Below, piece after piece: positions 12,303 through 24,912 of a stretch of 64,000 nucleotides of DNA (position 1 is the stretch's first letter; the number at the start of each line of letters is the position of its first letter). Below the pieces are notes generated by a model. It searched no databases. It had not been told where the DNA came from and saw only the letters and a list, made by a program, of their open reading frames with translations. The DNA lies in contig VWYX01000845.1 in assembly GCA_013396525.1 (NCBI GenBank), positions 178,502 to 242,501 on the forward strand, read 5' to 3'. Source of the DNA: Chaetorhynchus papuensis (Eukaryota > Chordata > Aves > Passeriformes > Rhipiduridae). Both the position numbers and the translations under genes were made by a program.

Positions 12303-13932
12303 TTAAGTACCAGTTTGTTTTTCCTGCCTCAGGCAGAACAGGCACCATTTTAGAAGGTGGTTTCAGCAAGACCTGTGCCTGGATAATGTTTAACTTGGGT
12401 CATGTTTTGGCTTTTCCTGTAAGATGGAATGAAATAGAGGAATCACACATCCCCAGGCCTCGGCCATGTAGTTGGATAGTTGACACTTATTTTTGGCATG
12501 ATATAATCTGATCCCTAATGTTGACAATTTCCATTTAAAGCAAGTTGATTTTTCTTTTTTTTTGGTTTTTTGGTTTTTTTTTTCCTTGATGGACAAGAGC
12601 TGGATGTGATCCTCTCTCAAATTCCATATTGGGATCCTGTCTCACTTTATGTTTAGGCACTTTATACTCCTGCCATCCATAAATACATCAGCACTGGCAA
12701 GATAAACACCAAGAGGCATAGAAAGCTAGGGGACAATCGTGGGTCCTGTCATCTTGGGTTTTCTAGATTACGTAAAATAATTCTTTTAGTTCCCTCCTTG
12801 TAATTCATTCTTTCCACTTCCCTGCTCTCCCTGGCAGCCTTTCCAACCCACCAGCTCCAGGCTCAGCTCATCTTTTGTGGGTGCAGGTGAGGAGAAATGC
12901 CCCCAGCATTCCAGATGTGCTTCTCTCACCAGCTCTCAGGAGTAACTTGGATCTCTGGTACTCCCTGGAAACGCCTCTTTTGGTGCAGCATTATTGGTGT
13001 TATCCTGAACACCGTGTGTGGCTCATCCTGGTGTCACCTGCCCTGAAGAGGAATGGTCGGAGCAGAAATCCTACTGGTCCCTGAGGGTCCAACCCTCCTG
13101 GGTTTCAACCCCTTGCTCTAGGCTGCAAGTTTCAGGGTTCACTGTAATATTCCCGTCCTTCTCTGTGCAGTCGTATCCTGGCTCTGAGCATTGGGTTTCA
13201 GGAGGACGCTTGAGTAAAGGCTGCTGATAAAAATACAGGCTGATCCTGATATATTTTCTTACTGACTCTTAGTAAAACCCTTCCCTTGCCTGGCTGTGGG
13301 TGATGTGCTTGTGGGCAGCTTCCGATTCTTACCCTGTTTCACCCCTTCTTAAAGCTCCTAAGTTCACCTCCGTCTTGAAGGACTTGGTCCTCCTCTCTCA
13401 GTGTGTAAGCTTGGGAGTTTTGGCTTTAAAAGTTCTATTTTGAGTTTGGAGGTGACAGAAGAATCATCCCAAATGAGAGAAAAGCCCCTGATGGGGGGAT
13501 AAAGCTCTTTCCCATCTGATGGGCCCCCAGCCAGCAGTGGAGGCTCTGGGGGTACCTCAGGAACTGGCCCCAACCCCTTTGCCAATGGCTGAGGGAGTGC
13601 TGGATGCAGCCAGGGGTAAATCCCTTCCTCCACAGCCAGGAATGGCCCATCCACGTCATGGATCCCACAGACTGTGCACTGAACTGAGGAAGCTGAAGGA
13701 AATGAGGAGGGAAATGGATAAAGGATGTCCTTCCTGACTTGCAGGGCATTGCCTGTGGCACAGAGCACTGCCCTTAGCTGATTTTGGTTTGCAGAAAGAT
13801 TACTCTGTTCTGTTGTTCTTTTCAATCCAAAGATTATTCCAGTGCTTTGGGTGTTTTGTTGCAGAGGAAAATGAGGACAGGCCGTGACTTAGAATTTTGA
13901 GTCTGTTTGCAGTAGGAAAGGTAACACAAAGA

Positions 13933-13955
13933 CAATTTAATTTAATTTAATTTAG
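13933..13955 (+). repeat. (AATTT)n pentanucleotide repeat
   Basis: About four perfect AATTT units in a row, in intron 1 just before a CR1 copy. Confidence 0.85.
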
Positions 13956-14180
13956 CCTCACCTCTGTAATTTTCGTAGCTCAGCAGTGAGTGCAGGGGGT
14001 GACATGAGGGGTGTTTGGGGACAGTGTGGCTGGGGGCAGAGCTGCAGTCTGGGATGGAAATGGACATCCCACAGCATCACTGCGTCCAGGGTCATTGAGC
14101 CCAGCTGGGCTTTCATGGGGTTCTGGGGCTGGGAAAGTCCTTGGGTACTTCATGACTGATGGAGTGCAGGAGCCTCTCTC

Positions 14181-14583
14181 CTGTGAGGACAGCCTGGGAG
14201 AGCTGGGGGTGCTCACCTGGAGAGGAGAAGGCTCCAGGGAGAGCTCAGAGCCCCTTCCAGTGCCTAAAGGGGCTCCAGGAGAGCTGGAGAGGGACTGGGG
14301 ACAAGGGATGGAGGGACAGGACACAGGGAATGGCTTTAAGCTGAAGGAGGGGAGATTTAGATGGGATATTGGGAAGGAATTGTTCCCTGGGAGGGTGGGC
14401 AGGCCCTGGCACAGGGTGCCCAGAGCAGCTGTGGCTGCCCCTGGATCCCTGGCAGTGCCCAAGGCCAGGCTGGACATTGGGGCTGGGAGCAGCCTGGGAC
14501 AGTGGGAGGTGTCCCTGCCCATGGCAGGGGTGGCACTGGATGGGCTTTGAGGTCCCTTCCACCCAAACCATTCTGGGATTCTC
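14181..14583 (+). mobile_element. CR1 LINE fragment, about 400 bp, well preserved
   Basis: A longer sense copy. It contains GGAGAGGGACTGGGGACAAG, ATGGAGGGACAGGACACAGG, GAGGGTGGGCAGGCCCTGGC, the GTGTCCCTGCCCATGGCAGG core and a CATTCTGGGATTCT end. It is very similar, in opposite orientation, to the copy at 43656-44222, differing at only about three positions over their 3' 150 bp. That points to recent activity of one CR1 subfamily. Frames across it give the same CR1-derived peptides as the other copies. Confidence 0.93.
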
Positions 14584-15944
14584 TGAACCAGGTTATTCTG
14601 TGTAACCACATTACTGTGAGCGACCAGAACGTGCCCATCCACGGTGGGAAGGACGCTCAGCACCACAGTTGACTTTTCTGTAAATCTGTGGGTAAGAGAT
14701 GGATGTTGTTTATAAACCAGCCCAGGTCTGACTCCTGTCCTGCTCCGTGCTAGGGGAGCACAACCAGCACTGGAGGCTTGGGGTGTGCATTCAGTGGGAC
14801 TTATTCCAGTTTCCTTCCACTTCATCCCATTTTATCCAGAGCTACTCAGCATTGGGAGCATTCACCTCTTTGTTTATCACGAGGACAAATAAATTGCCCT
14901 GCCTCACTAAAAGCTTATTAATTTCAAGTGAATGCAAATCCAGGGAGCGTCTGGGCTTTCTCAGGAGGCAGAGGCCGCTAAGCAAAGATGTCACATCACA
15001 TGCTCGGAGTTCTATTTTGCACAGAGCTTGGAGGAACTGAAACACAAAGCAAAAAGATGAAAACCACTCTCAACTTCTTTGCCGACAAGCCCTTGTATGA
15101 TACTGTGCAAAGCAGAAAAGTTGTAGAAGTACGTGGCAGATGAAAAATATTTAAGCCACACAAAAGTCACTGACAGGTAACATCTACTCATCTCACTATT
15201 TGTACAAAGTAGCTTTTATATTACTGGAGGGGGGAAAGAAAAGAATAAAGGGTGCTGCAGCGGCTTGTGGGCTGCTTGTGGATCAAAAGCATTACCTTCA
15301 GTGCAGGCTGAAAATAGAAAACAGATAGACACAACTGTGAAGTTTTTCATGTGAAAACGTGGGAGACGAGCTCGCGTCAGGAAGGGCTGGACAGAATTTC
15401 ACTGAAATGGAAAATAAGTAGGTGAGTAAGTAGGTGCATGTGACACAAGAGATAGGAAAACCTGGCTCTAATAGAACTTTCTGGTATTGCAGATGGCCTG
15501 ATTTTCTTCTCCTCTCGTGACATGTTGCCGAAATTTCAATTCTCTGATTTCAATTATTACACTATTTATATTGCTGTAGTACCGAGAGTCCCTGTAGAGA
15601 AGAGGCCTCGTTATTAATGTAACACAAACAACTCTAATGGTTCAGCTTCAAAGAAACCCTCCAGAAAATGGGGAAGGGAGATCAAGGGTGGCAGAGAGGA
15701 AATACCAGCACGTCTGCGTGCGTGAGGAACAGCAGCTCTGGGAGCTCAGGGATGTGTTTGGGGTGATGGAAACCCTTCCTTAGCCCAGATATCTGGGCCC
15801 ATCCCTCTCCTGGATGCTCTTTTGGGAGGGCTGGCTCTGTGCTCAGGGATGGGAGTCCCAAAACCGACAGAAGGAAGCTGGGGACGTGTTTTGTTCAGAT
15901 GTCGTGCAAGGGGCTGCGTGAAGTGTCCCTCGCTGGGATGAATT

Positions 15945-16029
15945 CCTTGGTGATTCCAGCTGAGGTGAGGGCTGGAATCACCAAAGAATTTGGTGATTCC
16001 AGCCCTCACCTCAGCTGGAATCACCAAGG
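15945..16029. repeat. nested perfect palindrome (40-bp arms, 5-nt spacer)
   Basis: The left arm (15945-15984) and right arm (15990-16029) are perfect reverse complements, separated only by AGAAT. Each arm is itself a hairpin: TTGGTGATTCCAGC and GCTGGAATCACCAA flank a 10-nt loop (TGAGGTGAGG, or its complement in the second arm). A weaker third version, GGCTGAAGATTCACCAAGG, lies at 16051-16069. DNA could extrude a cruciform here, and intronic RNA could form a 40-bp perfect duplex. It resembles no transposon terminus that I know. Origin by template switching is an inference. Confidence 0.95.
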
Positions 16030-18563
16030 TGAATTGGTCCAGTTATTGTGGGCTGAAGATTCACCAAGGGTGCCAGGAACTGCCTCACCTTTGTACCCAC
16101 CTGGTTTTATCCCATTTTTTCAAGTTTCCTGCACTAGTCCTGCTTTATGTTTTTGGCCTGACTCTCTCCTTACAATTTCTGTGGGTTTTTTCCCTCCTGA
16201 TTTAGGATCTTCCTCCCCCCATGTCTGTGTCCTGTTGCTCTGTGGCCTTTCAGATCTCTCCCATGGGGATGGATGGGGTTGCCAACCTCCCATGGGGTTG
16301 CCTTTCCTTAGCTGGGATCCCTTATTTTCTGCCCCATGTTCTTCAGAGCTTTGCAATCAGGCTGCAGAAACCTATTTAAAGGATTTACCTGTTTATCTTC
16401 CCCATACTTTATTTTTATTTAAAGACTGGGCTAGAGTTTATTTATCAGCTATACAGATTTCTTTATTTTGCAGTCTTTCAGTCCATAAATAGAATGAAAT
16501 TTTGTGAGGAAAAACATTATTTGATATATAAAAAGACACCGTGCTGTGCTTATATCACACTGAGGGCAGCTGGGAGTTAAGCAAGTGCACAGTGCATGTG
16601 CCCAAATTCTCTCCAGAATGAGGCCCAAAATTGGGCTGTGGTGCTTCCTCTGCCTTCCGCAGGAAGCTGTGATTTTTATCACACCCAATAATTTAAATAA
16701 AAACATTCAGATAAGCAGCCAAGTATCTGGCTCAAGGAAAGCAACGAGACAGAAATTGATCTCGTGTTTTATAAATGCTGTGGCTTCAGAAGGGTTTGCA
16801 AGCTCTGAAGCTTGTCTGCTTTGTTTCCCCCCAAATAAATTATCTTTTCCAATAAAGATATAACTGCTGCCCATAAACCTGTCTTGATGTCTGTCTCCAG
16901 ACTATCAACACTTGTGCACAGCGAGCGTTTTCAGCAGATAAATGAGCACGTGTGGAAGATTGAATTTGCTCATTGTGACCTTACTTTGTTGTGCACCACG
17001 AGCATCACTTCATTGGCATGGAAGAGGAGTGGCCAAACTGAACCATATTTGTGTGGATTTTCTTCCCTTTTCCCCTTGTACTTTTATAGCTGCTGCACTT
17101 CCAGGCCAGGCTGGGAGTAACACATCTGGGCACAAATGCTGCTCCCTCCCTTTTTTCCTCTATTTTGGGTAATGCTGTGAAGTTCAGGCTTCGCAGAATT
17201 GTCAGGAAAGGCACGTGGAGGAGTGTCAGGGAGGCTTTGATGTTCCCTGATATCACCATGGTGTCAGACTGTGTGGAAGCCCCGCAGACAATGCACCCAC
17301 GGGAGGATAAGAATGTCCTCCAAGGGGTTCTGAAAACTTAGATCTCATGAAACTTCCAGAATGCAAATCCTACAACAGAATAGAAGGGCCTGAGTCATTT
17401 AAGTGGTGTGGTTGAGATTGCTCCAGTGAGCCAGGGAGAAAGGGAGATCAAGGCTGGAGCCAAACTTTTCTCATTTTGCTGAGATATGCTTCATAAATTC
17501 CTGTCCTGAGCAGGGAGCTTCCTGCCTGATAATGAGAATAAAGGGTTGGATGTTCTGTCTTGACCCTCCCAGGCCGATGAGACGGTGTCTCATGTGCCTC
17601 CCCAGGGGTGAACCAAATCACGGGCCAGGTGTGGATCATCTCTTCTAAGGACTGACACTGTGTCCTCCCAGCCCTCTGTCCCTTGGGCTGCATTACGGGC
17701 GTGTAAGAACTCTGTGTAACAAACAACTTATCTCTCCAATATAATTCATCTTTTTTATCTTGTGAGGGTTTTCTTGGGTGTGCTTTAGACAAGGTGTCAT
17801 GTTTTTAAAAGCATGTTGGAAAATACCAGACTTCTCTTCTGCAAACCATAATGACAGCACAGCTGTTTTTAAGCTAATTCTAACAGTGAATAGATGGGGG
17901 TAATTCTGCTCAGAATGTAACTCTTGATCCTCAGAGAGCATTAGGTGAGCACAGAGAGTGTGGCAAAGCCCACCAGTGTTTTGGCTGTCCTGTGGCACAT
18001 GGAAGCCGTCCTTACCTTCTCTTTGATTCATTCTCAATTATTTTTCCAGCTCTTCTCCTGTGCTATTATTGGTTTCAGGGCTGTGTCTTGGCAGGCACAA
18101 TGCCATTAATGTGTTTAGGGAGAGGGAAAACGCTGGATAAATGCTGCATGCAAACAGCTTTTTGACCTGGTGGTATGAACTGAAGTCATCTGCCTGTGTA
18201 GGAGTAGAGTGTTGTTTCAATGAGAGTTTCTATTCTCTTCCAGACCTTTTTTTTTTTTTCTACACTAATGAGGCTGTGCATCCTCCACGGTGATATCCTT
18301 GCATCCTGATACCTCTTAATGTGCAGCCTTTGTCTTCTGCTGCCACCATCCAATCCCCCTCCAACCTTCCCCCTGAACCCCAGCTCTCTCGGAAATTTGT
18401 GTAGGTTTTGACACTGACATTACCAGCCCACAGTGGTTTAATGTTTAATCCTTTTCCTGAGTTATTTCCTTTTCAAATATGCTGCCAAGTCCCTTAAATA
18501 ACAAAGGTTCACCTTGTCAGATGCTCTTCCCAGCTAACCTGAAATGCTTCTCCCTGTCCTTAG

Positions 18564-18685
18564 GTGAGAATGTGGAGTCCTCCAGGCTGCAGATGTCAAA
18601 GGACCAGTCCAGAGATTATGAGATAACAATTCCCTTCCTTCTGAATGGAGAACAGTGGAGACCAGTAAATGGCATTCATTCAAAG
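18564..18685 (+). CDS. ADAM metalloprotease (probable ADAM12), exon 2: N-terminal prodomain
   Basis: Preceded by a pyrimidine-rich acceptor (CTCCCTGTCCTTAG) and followed by an AAG|GTTAGT donor. The first two bases complete the split Gly codon (residue 43); forty full codons follow (residues 44-83), ending on a codon boundary. The peptide runs from ENVESS through YEITIPFLLNGEQWRPV to GIHSK. An N-terminal prodomain strand of the form (Y)E(I/V)..P followed by a G..W.PV segment and a terminal SK is what I recall of the ADAM9/12/19/33 group, where the prodomain keeps the protease latent in the secretory pathway. The ungapped SK|NHP junction with exon 3 favours ADAM12. The YEI..P start also resembles ADAM9. 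The segment looks slightly longer than mammalian ADAM12. Confidence 0.75.
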
Positions 18686-19529
18686 GTTAGTCTTCATTTT
18701 GCCTATTCTTTTATTCTAAGGTGTGTAACAATTTAAAGGCTGTAGGGAGAACTCAATGCACTTTCATCCTGTGGGTTATAGGAGTGTTTTTATGTTGTTG
18801 TTGCCAGATATTTAAAACTGTTGCTTATTTGATTTAAGGAATGGATAAGGCCTTTGGTTGAAATGAATGCCTTTTTCCTGCAGAGATTGCATTCTTCTTT
18901 CTGATGGCAGAAATGAAAGTTTCAAGTGAAATAATAATAATAATTTCATTGCTTGAGATTCTATCATGCAACAGCAAAAACCAAAACTGAGGGAGGGGCA
19001 AGCACAACAAAGGTTTGTTTGAGTAAATACAGTGAGACAGCAAGAACTTTAAGGACCAGTGTAAATAATGTGGCTGTGTTGGCTGCCGCCTGAGGCATTA
19101 TCTGGACTTAATTAATTCATGGGAGACCCCCAAATTCCATCCCCTGTGCTGGACTGGGAGTGAGGGGTGATTCTCCCTTCACACTCTGCTCTCCCTTTGC
19201 CTAACAAGGAAGAATCTGCCACTGGCTCTGAGCAAGCAGAGATTGCTTCCCCCTCTTGACAGGCCCTGATAAGCTTTCCTCCTTTTTCCCCCTCAGACAT
19301 TTGTGAACTCTATAGGAAGCTGCTTTTAGGAAAAAAGGCTGGTTTTTGTCTCCTTCTTGAAGTATGAAGACAGTTTGTTGTTTATTATCACCAAAGATAT
19401 CGTGGCAGTCTCTTACCCAACCTTTTAACCTTCAGGTCCATTTTGATTCCAGTTCACTTTTTATATTGTTCTTTGACTTACCTGAACGAGGAGGGGAAAA
19501 AGTAAAGTTTTTAAATAGTTAAAAAAAAA

Positions 19530-19561
19530 AACAGAGGGGGGGAGGAGGAGGAGGAAAAAAC
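19530..19561 (+). repeat. purine-rich (GGA)n tract
   Basis: Follows a run of about 11 A. It contains a G run, then repeated AGG/GGA, then A. Low complexity. Confidence 0.8.
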
Positions 19562-20178
19562 CCAAGCAAAAACCACTGCACAAAAACAATGCACAAAAGC
19601 CCAGAGAGCCAATTGGAAACAGCTTTCCTTGCTGGGTTGGGAAAGTGTTCCATGGAGAAATCCTGCTCCACTACTGCCACTGCTTGCAGGACATGGCTTT
19701 GGATCACCCTGCTGATTGACACAAGTAGGTGCGAAAAGAGATTTCAAAACAAGGGCTCTGACTTTCAAAATGAGCTTGTCTGGATTAAAATTTCTCTTGC
19801 TTCTCCTTTGTCCCTTTCCTAAATAGGAAAGAAGGGCCAGGCCCAGTTCTGAGTCTGTGCAGCGATGAAAGGGATATCAGAGTGGGTGTAGAATGGCTTA
19901 TCTTGGAGAGATAACACAGATGGCTTGGTCCTAGATGTATGTGCAACTCTATTTTTAGATCATTTAATTAGAAACAGGCATTCTCCATATAGAGAGAGGC
20001 CTTTTAGCTACTCACTGGAGCTCTCTGAGAGAGTTACAACCGAGTATCTTTCTGTGAGTAATGATAATGTGATTTATATCGTTAATTTGTTTCCCAGAAT
20101 TACTTTCAGTTTAAGATGAACCCTAGAAAAGATTTGTGGCTTGGTAGAAAGATCCACGTGCTGTATCAGCACTTTTTT

Positions 20179-20190
20179 CCCCCCCCCCCC
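20179..20190 (+). repeat. poly-C tract
   Basis: A run of about 12 C directly after a T run. Low complexity and probably variable in length. Confidence 0.8.
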
Positions 20191-21179
20191 TTTGAATACT
20201 TCTTCTCCATGGAAATTTATAAATTAAATACACAGAAGTGCACATCAGGCTGTGGGAGGAACAACAGCTTCGCTGGTAGAGGAGAAGAGTAATGAATAGC
20301 TTGTCACATAAATATTGATCAAAAGCACAAAAGTTAAATACTGCTGTGTTTGATGGCTAAATAGGATCTATTGTTCTTCAACTCGTTTCAAAGTGTTCCT
20401 CTGCTTTATTTTAATCGTATATGAAGTTAAAAAAAAGTATGTACTTGTAACAGGGGACTGGTATTGCAATAGGATAGATGGTAAAATAAATAATGGAGTG
20501 GCTATAAAAATGCCAAGGGATTAAAGTTATTTGTGTACAGATAATTGCCTGGCAGTGATGGCCCCGTTCCCCCATCCTTTAACTGTAAATACTCCCGCAT
20601 AACAATTAGTCCCTGGGAAAGCACACTCATCATTTAGTGCAGCTTTCTCTCCCATCCTGGAGATAAAACTGTCCCTTTATTTACCCCAGGAGTCGCTGCA
20701 GTATCTATTGGAGTCTCTCACTTGGAATCTGTCAGGAATGATTATTGAGCTCATGACTTTCTCATTGAGGGCCGACCATGCCTTACACTGTGCAGAGCAG
20801 GAGCGAAATATCTGAGATAATTCCCACTGTCTGATGGCACAAACACACAGAACTGCTCAGCAGCAGCGAGAAAATTCCATTTACTGAGGGGGAAAAAAAA
20901 AAAAGAAAGATTGCTTAGCTCTAACCAGATTTCATTTGAATACACTTGGGATGTGCTTTTTCAAGGACATCTCATGATTTAGGTGCTTCCTAGGAAAGTT
21001 CAAGTTAACGGGAGGCAAACCCCAATTTTAAATTGAGACCCGTAATTAAATTATATTTAAAGAATTTGGGGTTCCCTAAGTGTAAATTAAGTGGTTTGTG
21101 TCTGGAGAGAACCAACTGTTTACTGGGCAGATCAGTTTTTCTCTTCACCTTCCCCAACTCAAGCTCTAGAAGACTGAGA

Positions 21180-21251
21180 CCAGGATTTCATGGTGGCCCA
21201 GGATTTCATGGTGGACCAGGATTTCATGGTGGACCAGGATTTCATGGTGGC
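21180..21251 (+). repeat. 18-bp minisatellite, four copies
   Basis: The unit CCAGGATTTCATGGTGGA (last base C in the first and fourth copies) is repeated four times head to tail. Because 18 is divisible by 3, one frame reads PGFHGG repeats. This is a by-product, as no gene is supported here. The near-identical copies suggest recent expansion. Confidence 0.95.
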
Positions 21252-21316
21252 ATCATTTCAGAAATGTTGCTTTTTCCCTGTTTAAAAGATGCCTGTGCTG
21301 ATGCCAACTCTTTTTA

Positions 21317-21560
21317 TGGAATCCTTTAGGTTGGAAAATACCCCCAGTTGAGGTCATTGAGTCCAACCTCTGGCCACCACCACATCCATTAAACCACAGC
21401 ACTGAGTGCCATGTCCAGTCATTTCTTGCACACTTCCAGGGATGGTGACTCCAACACTGCCCTGGGGAAGCCTGATCCGATTCTTACCCACTCAGGGAAG
21501 AAATTTTTCCTAATATCCAACCTGAGCACAGCTTGGGGCCTTTCCCCCTTGTCCTATCAC
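21317..21560 (-). mobile_element. CR1 LINE fragment of a second, diverged subfamily
   Basis: Reverse-complement of a different CR1 3' type: TTTAGGTTGGAAAATACC, GGTCATTGAGTCCAACC, CACTTCCAGGGATGGTGACTCC, GGGAAGAAATTTTTCCTAATATCCAA, then CCCTTGTCCTATCAC. It lacks the CCATGGGCAGGGACACC core of most other copies here and is more diverged, so it is likely older. Confidence 0.88.
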
Positions 21561-24500
21561 CATCCTGGATAGGGAAGAACATTTAAAAAATCAAATATGG
21601 ATGCTTAAGAGAAGCTACTATGGAAATACCTGAATATTTTTATAACTGTGGGATGCTGTTTGTTTAGTTGGGGTTCTTAACATCTCCTCTGGCAACTCTT
21701 TTTTTTTCCGATTCAGAAAATGTATCCTTTTCAGTGGGAATATTTTATTGGTTCCTACTTAAATTCTGTGTTAACTGGACAGAATATTCAGCTGCCAGTC
21801 CTGAGCAGGCTGCTGAAATGAGTGGCTGCTATTTTGAGTGTCCAGTTGTTGCTGCTCGGGGGCTGCTGAGGAGGAAATGCTGCGTCTGTGGTCGTGTGGC
21901 AGCGGGATCGGGCCCGCGAAGGGTTGTGCAACATCACCCCGTGCTTCAAACAATAGCTGCCCATATTCCCTGCAGATGTGATCTCCTCCTGCCCTGAAAC
22001 TGTGTGTGCATTACAGCATGTGTTGATAGGTCATTATACATTAGAGCTCCAGTTGTCCTTCCACTTCTCTTTTTTCATTTGCTCAGCACTTTGCTTTCTG
22101 TGCTCATTCCCACCCCCCACCTCAGTGCTTGGTTTAAGCACGCGAGGGTTGGGCTCTGTTTTTCTTAAATATTTCTAAGGGTTGAACGAAATTGTTTCAT
22201 TTTATATTATTTAAGCGCAGCACAAAGCCTCTTCGCACCCCCCCGCCCCCCATATTTCCAGCTGAATATTTTTCTTCCAAACTTGGCTCGAGATTCGCAG
22301 ATCAAGCCAAGTTTGATGAGAGTTTGGGTAAGTGATGTTTTAGTACACAGAACACTTTAGGGAAGATTTTTAGAAGACCATCTGTTTGGCTTCAGCTTTT
22401 ATCCTCACACCCTGTTAGGGCCACAGAGGGCTTGGTGTGTGCCAGATCCCTGCAGCACAGGAGCTCTGGGTCAGGTAATATCAGCGGTGTTATTCCGGAG
22501 CCCGGAGCACATCCCTCGTCGTGGAGAGACAAGAGCCAGGCAGGAAATGTTTCACATGAGCATTAAGGGGCTTTTTTTGGCTCCATTTCTATGCTTGAAA
22601 GGTCATCACAGTGGGGAAATGCTGCCTGGCAGGGCAGGCATGGAAAAGCTGGAATGCTGGGGGGGATCCCAGTGTGGCATTGCCCTGTTCCCAGAGGGAC
22701 ACACTGATCAGTGGAGCTGGCTTTGTACCCAGAGCTGGGACCAGGTGCATGAAGTTCCTGAGAAATGGAAGGTGTTTTGTGAGGATTTGATGGGATCAGT
22801 TACGCAGACAGAGCTCAGGGTGAGGCACCAGTCCCTCAGGTGTGGGCTTTTCTCCAGTCTTGGCTGTGCAGGACCTGTAATGCCATTGCTGGCACCTGCA
22901 AGGACTCAAAGATAATCAGGACCAAGTGCTTTGAAAGATGGAATCCTCTCAATTTTCTAAAAGCACGCAGGCAAGTTAGGTGCAGCTTTCCTTACCGGGG
23001 GATATTTTGCCCATTTTGTTGTTTATGGATCTTCTTTTGTAATTCTGATCTCTGTATCCACCCCAGTGCAATATGAACCTGGGTGTGCTCCCATCAGGAT
23101 ACAGCTGCCATTCATAAAAATAAGTGGGAATGCAGCTGAACCAGGGCAGGTGTTTGAGGACCTGCAGCCTGGAGCTGAGTGTGGTTCCTGAAAAAACCAT
23201 ATGAGAAGCTGGAAACCCTGAAATGCTTGAACTTTATTTCAGTTTGCGAGTTGCCAGCCCGGGTTGCTTTCGAATGACGCATTTAATTTGATTTTTGGTG
23301 TTAAATTTGGGAGATGTGTGAATCAATGAGCAAATTTTACTGCGTGACTTGTTTAAAATAATTGGGTAAAGTAGCTGCACACAATCTACCTGTCACTGGG
23401 TTAGAGCCTTAATTCACCTGGACCACTGTGAGCCTCACTGGACTCTTTTAAAATACTGACCTCAATATATAGAAATAGGTTGGAAAATCCACCTCTCCCC
23501 CACCTTGCAGAGAATGAGACTTCTTGTTCTGTGGCTTCCCACACCCCAGGGGGATGGGGTTGTGTTGGGGTTAGAGACAAGCAGAGGAGAAGGAAGGTGC
23601 CCACGGTGGGCAGAGAGCATGGCAAGATCTGCAGGATATTTCTACTCCAACACCAGGATTTTCTAAATCCAGATAAATCAGAAATTCTTCTCCCCTTTGG
23701 GGAGGGGGCAGTGGATTCAGGGAACAGGAACACTGCTTTGCCAAGCTGAAGTTTCCAAGGCCAAGCTCTGAGCTCGTGTGAATCTGTTTCCTTCCTTTGC
23801 CTGGGCTGGAATAAATCAGGGTTGCAAATTGAAATCTTAAAGAATGGTTTTTAAAAAAGGGAGAAAGAAAGATGAGAAGGCAGAGTTCCTTTGCTTGTAG
23901 CAACACTCTTTTTTTTCTTTCTTGGTGTTATGTTATGCTTTGAATATAAACTCCAGCAATGAAATGCGAAGATAAAGATGAAAGCCAGCTATAAAATATA
24001 TATTTAGACCATATTTCTTGTGGCTTTTAAGTGTACACTTGTCACGGCTCTAAGATTGTGCATGTGAAGTGGCAGGGGATTACCATTTCCTGCTGCTCAG
24101 CATGCATTACCTCTCCCTTTGCTCCTGAAGAAGCAGCTTTTGCATCCCTGCCTGCCCCATTCCTGAGTATTGTGTGCCATGGATTGAGCTCAGGAGCAAA
24201 CACCAGAATCTTGATTATTGGTGTGGAATTTTGGGCACTGGTTACATGAATCTCAGTGTGAGATTCTCTGCTACCTATGAAAGTATCATCAGCTCTGACA
24301 GTTGTTGTTATCTTTATGATTCTCCAGATTTATCTCATCTATTGGATGTTACCCTGATGCTTTTCACCTTTTTGCATTTTTTTTTTCATGCCTTCACTCT
24401 AAGGCCCTAACTCAAAACCTACTGAAATAGAGATTTCTTTTGCCATTGAGTCAAAACATCATTGGAAGGAAAAGGAGATAACTTTAAATTTGTTAAAAAG

Positions 24501-24718
24501 CCACTGTAATGGTGCTGGGGATTCAAGAACACATTGGGAGCTGCCAGGCAGGAGTGGGCCTTACCTATTTGATCCTCTTTATTCTTGCACCACTGCAGAC
24601 TGGCAGAAGGGACAAAGGCAGTGTCTTATCCAGAGTTTTGGTCTCCACACCAGTTTCAGTTTTATTAGGAACTTACTGGGGCATCAGTAGAAAGGCCCCA
24701 GTATAACCAGACCATCAG

Positions 24719-24912
24719 ACTCACAGAGTCCTGGAATGGTTTGGGTTGGAACGGACCTTAAAGCTTGAATTGTTCCACCCCCTGCCATGGGCAGGGACAC
24801 CTTCCAGCATCCCAGGGTGCTGCAGCCTGGCCTTGGGCACTCCCTGGGATCCAGGGGCGGCCACAGCTTCTCTGGGCACCCTGTGCCAGGGCCTCCCTAC
24901 CCTCCCAGGGAA
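24719..24912 (-). mobile_element. CR1 LINE fragment, 3' end
   Basis: Starts CTCACAGAGTCCTGGAATGG, continues with GGTTTGGGTTGGAACGGACC and the CCATGGGCAGGGACACC core, and ends in CCCTGTGCCAGGGCCTCCC. Reverse orientation. Confidence 0.92.

Larger units (their letters stand above)
2513..18563 (+). other. intron 1 of the ADAM gene (16,051 bp)
   Basis: Bounded by a GTAAGT donor after exon 1 and an acceptor with a TTCTCCCTGTCCTTAG tract before exon 2. Besides the listed repeats it is unique, moderately AT-rich sequence with no supported exon. Gene-free stretches include 3250-4990, 5250-7990, 8240-12140, 12300-14180, 14590-15940 and 16070-18560. I see no RNA gene in them. Some may hold conserved enhancers, but that needs a multi-species alignment. 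Confidence 0.7.

Noticed and set aside
13980..14825. 281-codon - strand open frame, the longest in the window
   Set aside because: Its middle is the reverse translation of the CR1 copy at 14181-14583, and the ends have no protein-like features.
22439..22915. 158-codon + strand open frame
   Set aside because: No domain, no splice signals in a sensible arrangement and a random-looking composition. It lies in intron 2, and long chance frames are expected in moderately GC-rich DNA.
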